Assembly: GCA_955652025.1 (NCBI GenBank)
Contig: CATPAO010000054.1
Location: 1-8,944, forward strand
Reading direction: 5' to 3'
Length of the DNA: 8,944 bases
Origin: Casimicrobiaceae bacterium
GTDB taxonomy: Bacteria > Pseudomonadota > Gammaproteobacteria > Burkholderiales > Casimicrobiaceae
The stretch's first letter is position 1. Every line of letters starts with the position of its first letter. The position numbers and the translations under genes are program-made. Under the pieces are notes generated by a model. It was not told the DNA's origin and ran no database searches. It saw only the letters and a program-made list of their open reading frames with translations. This document shows positions 8,904 to 8,944 of this stretch, piece after piece.

Positions 8904-8944
8904 ATGCCCAAGCTCGCCGCCAACCTCACGATGCTCTACAACGA
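8904..8944 (+). CDS. hyi: Hydroxypyruvate isomerase, 5' end only
   Basis: Only 13 complete codons are inside the window, reading MPKLAANLTMLYN. This matches the conserved N-terminus of hydroxypyruvate isomerases (compare the ANLSMLF stretch of E. coli Hyi), first strand of the TIM barrel. The position directly downstream of gcl on the same strand is the normal place for hyi, and the family interconverts tartronate semialdehyde, the Gcl product, with hydroxypyruvate. No strong Shine-Dalgarno is visible before the ATG. The gene continues past the right edge; the call rests on the short N-terminus plus context. Confidence 0.75.
   Translation, partial: MPKLAANLTMLYN

Noticed and set aside
1..8944. 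CRISPR array, tRNA, insertion sequence, prophage, toxin-antitoxin or defence genes
   Set aside because: No direct-repeat/spacer pattern, tRNA-like fold, transposase or defence motif was seen by eye; nearly the whole window is accounted for by metabolic genes and one regulator.

Overview
This is a GC-rich window from a proteobacterium, most likely a betaproteobacterium of the Burkholderiales type. The grounds are overall composition, a glyoxylate carboligase close to the enterobacterial/betaproteobacterial form with a LysR gene divergent from it, and a palindromic repeat of a kind common in such genomes. No rRNA or other strict taxonomic marker is present, so the assignment is an inference.

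Left part (1-5789, minus strand): a tight three-gene operon read right to left, glgB -> glgE -> treS. It encodes a glycogen branching enzyme, the maltose-1-phosphate maltosyltransferase GlgE and a trehalose synthase. The treS frame is open to the window edge and continues past the normal end of TreS into what looks like the linker of a TreS-maltokinase fusion. Together these make the GlgE pathway: trehalose is isomerised to maltose (TreS), maltose is phosphorylated (maltokinase, presumed just outside the window), maltose 1-phosphate is polymerised to linear alpha-1,4-glucan (GlgE), and the glucan is branched (GlgB). glgB and glgE overlap by 8 bases and glgE and treS are 13 bases apart, which suggests coupled translation.

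Middle (5790-6960): a 129-base gap, then a LysR-type regulator gene (minus strand), then a 130-base divergent intergenic region with an AT-rich core and an inverted repeat that is a candidate LysR operator.

Right part (6961-8944, plus strand): gcl (glyoxylate carboligase, complete), a 164-base spacer filled largely by a GC-rich nested palindrome, and the first 41 bases of hyi (hydroxypyruvate isomerase). Gcl joins two glyoxylate molecules to tartronate semialdehyde and CO2, and Hyi interconverts the product with hydroxypyruvate. This is the start of a glyoxylate assimilation operon, probably controlled by the divergent LysR protein.

I see no undescribed system here. All six genes belong to recognisable families with their catalytic residues intact. 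The points most worth checking are the probable TreS-maltokinase fusion, the candidate operator, and the palindromic element between gcl and hyi.
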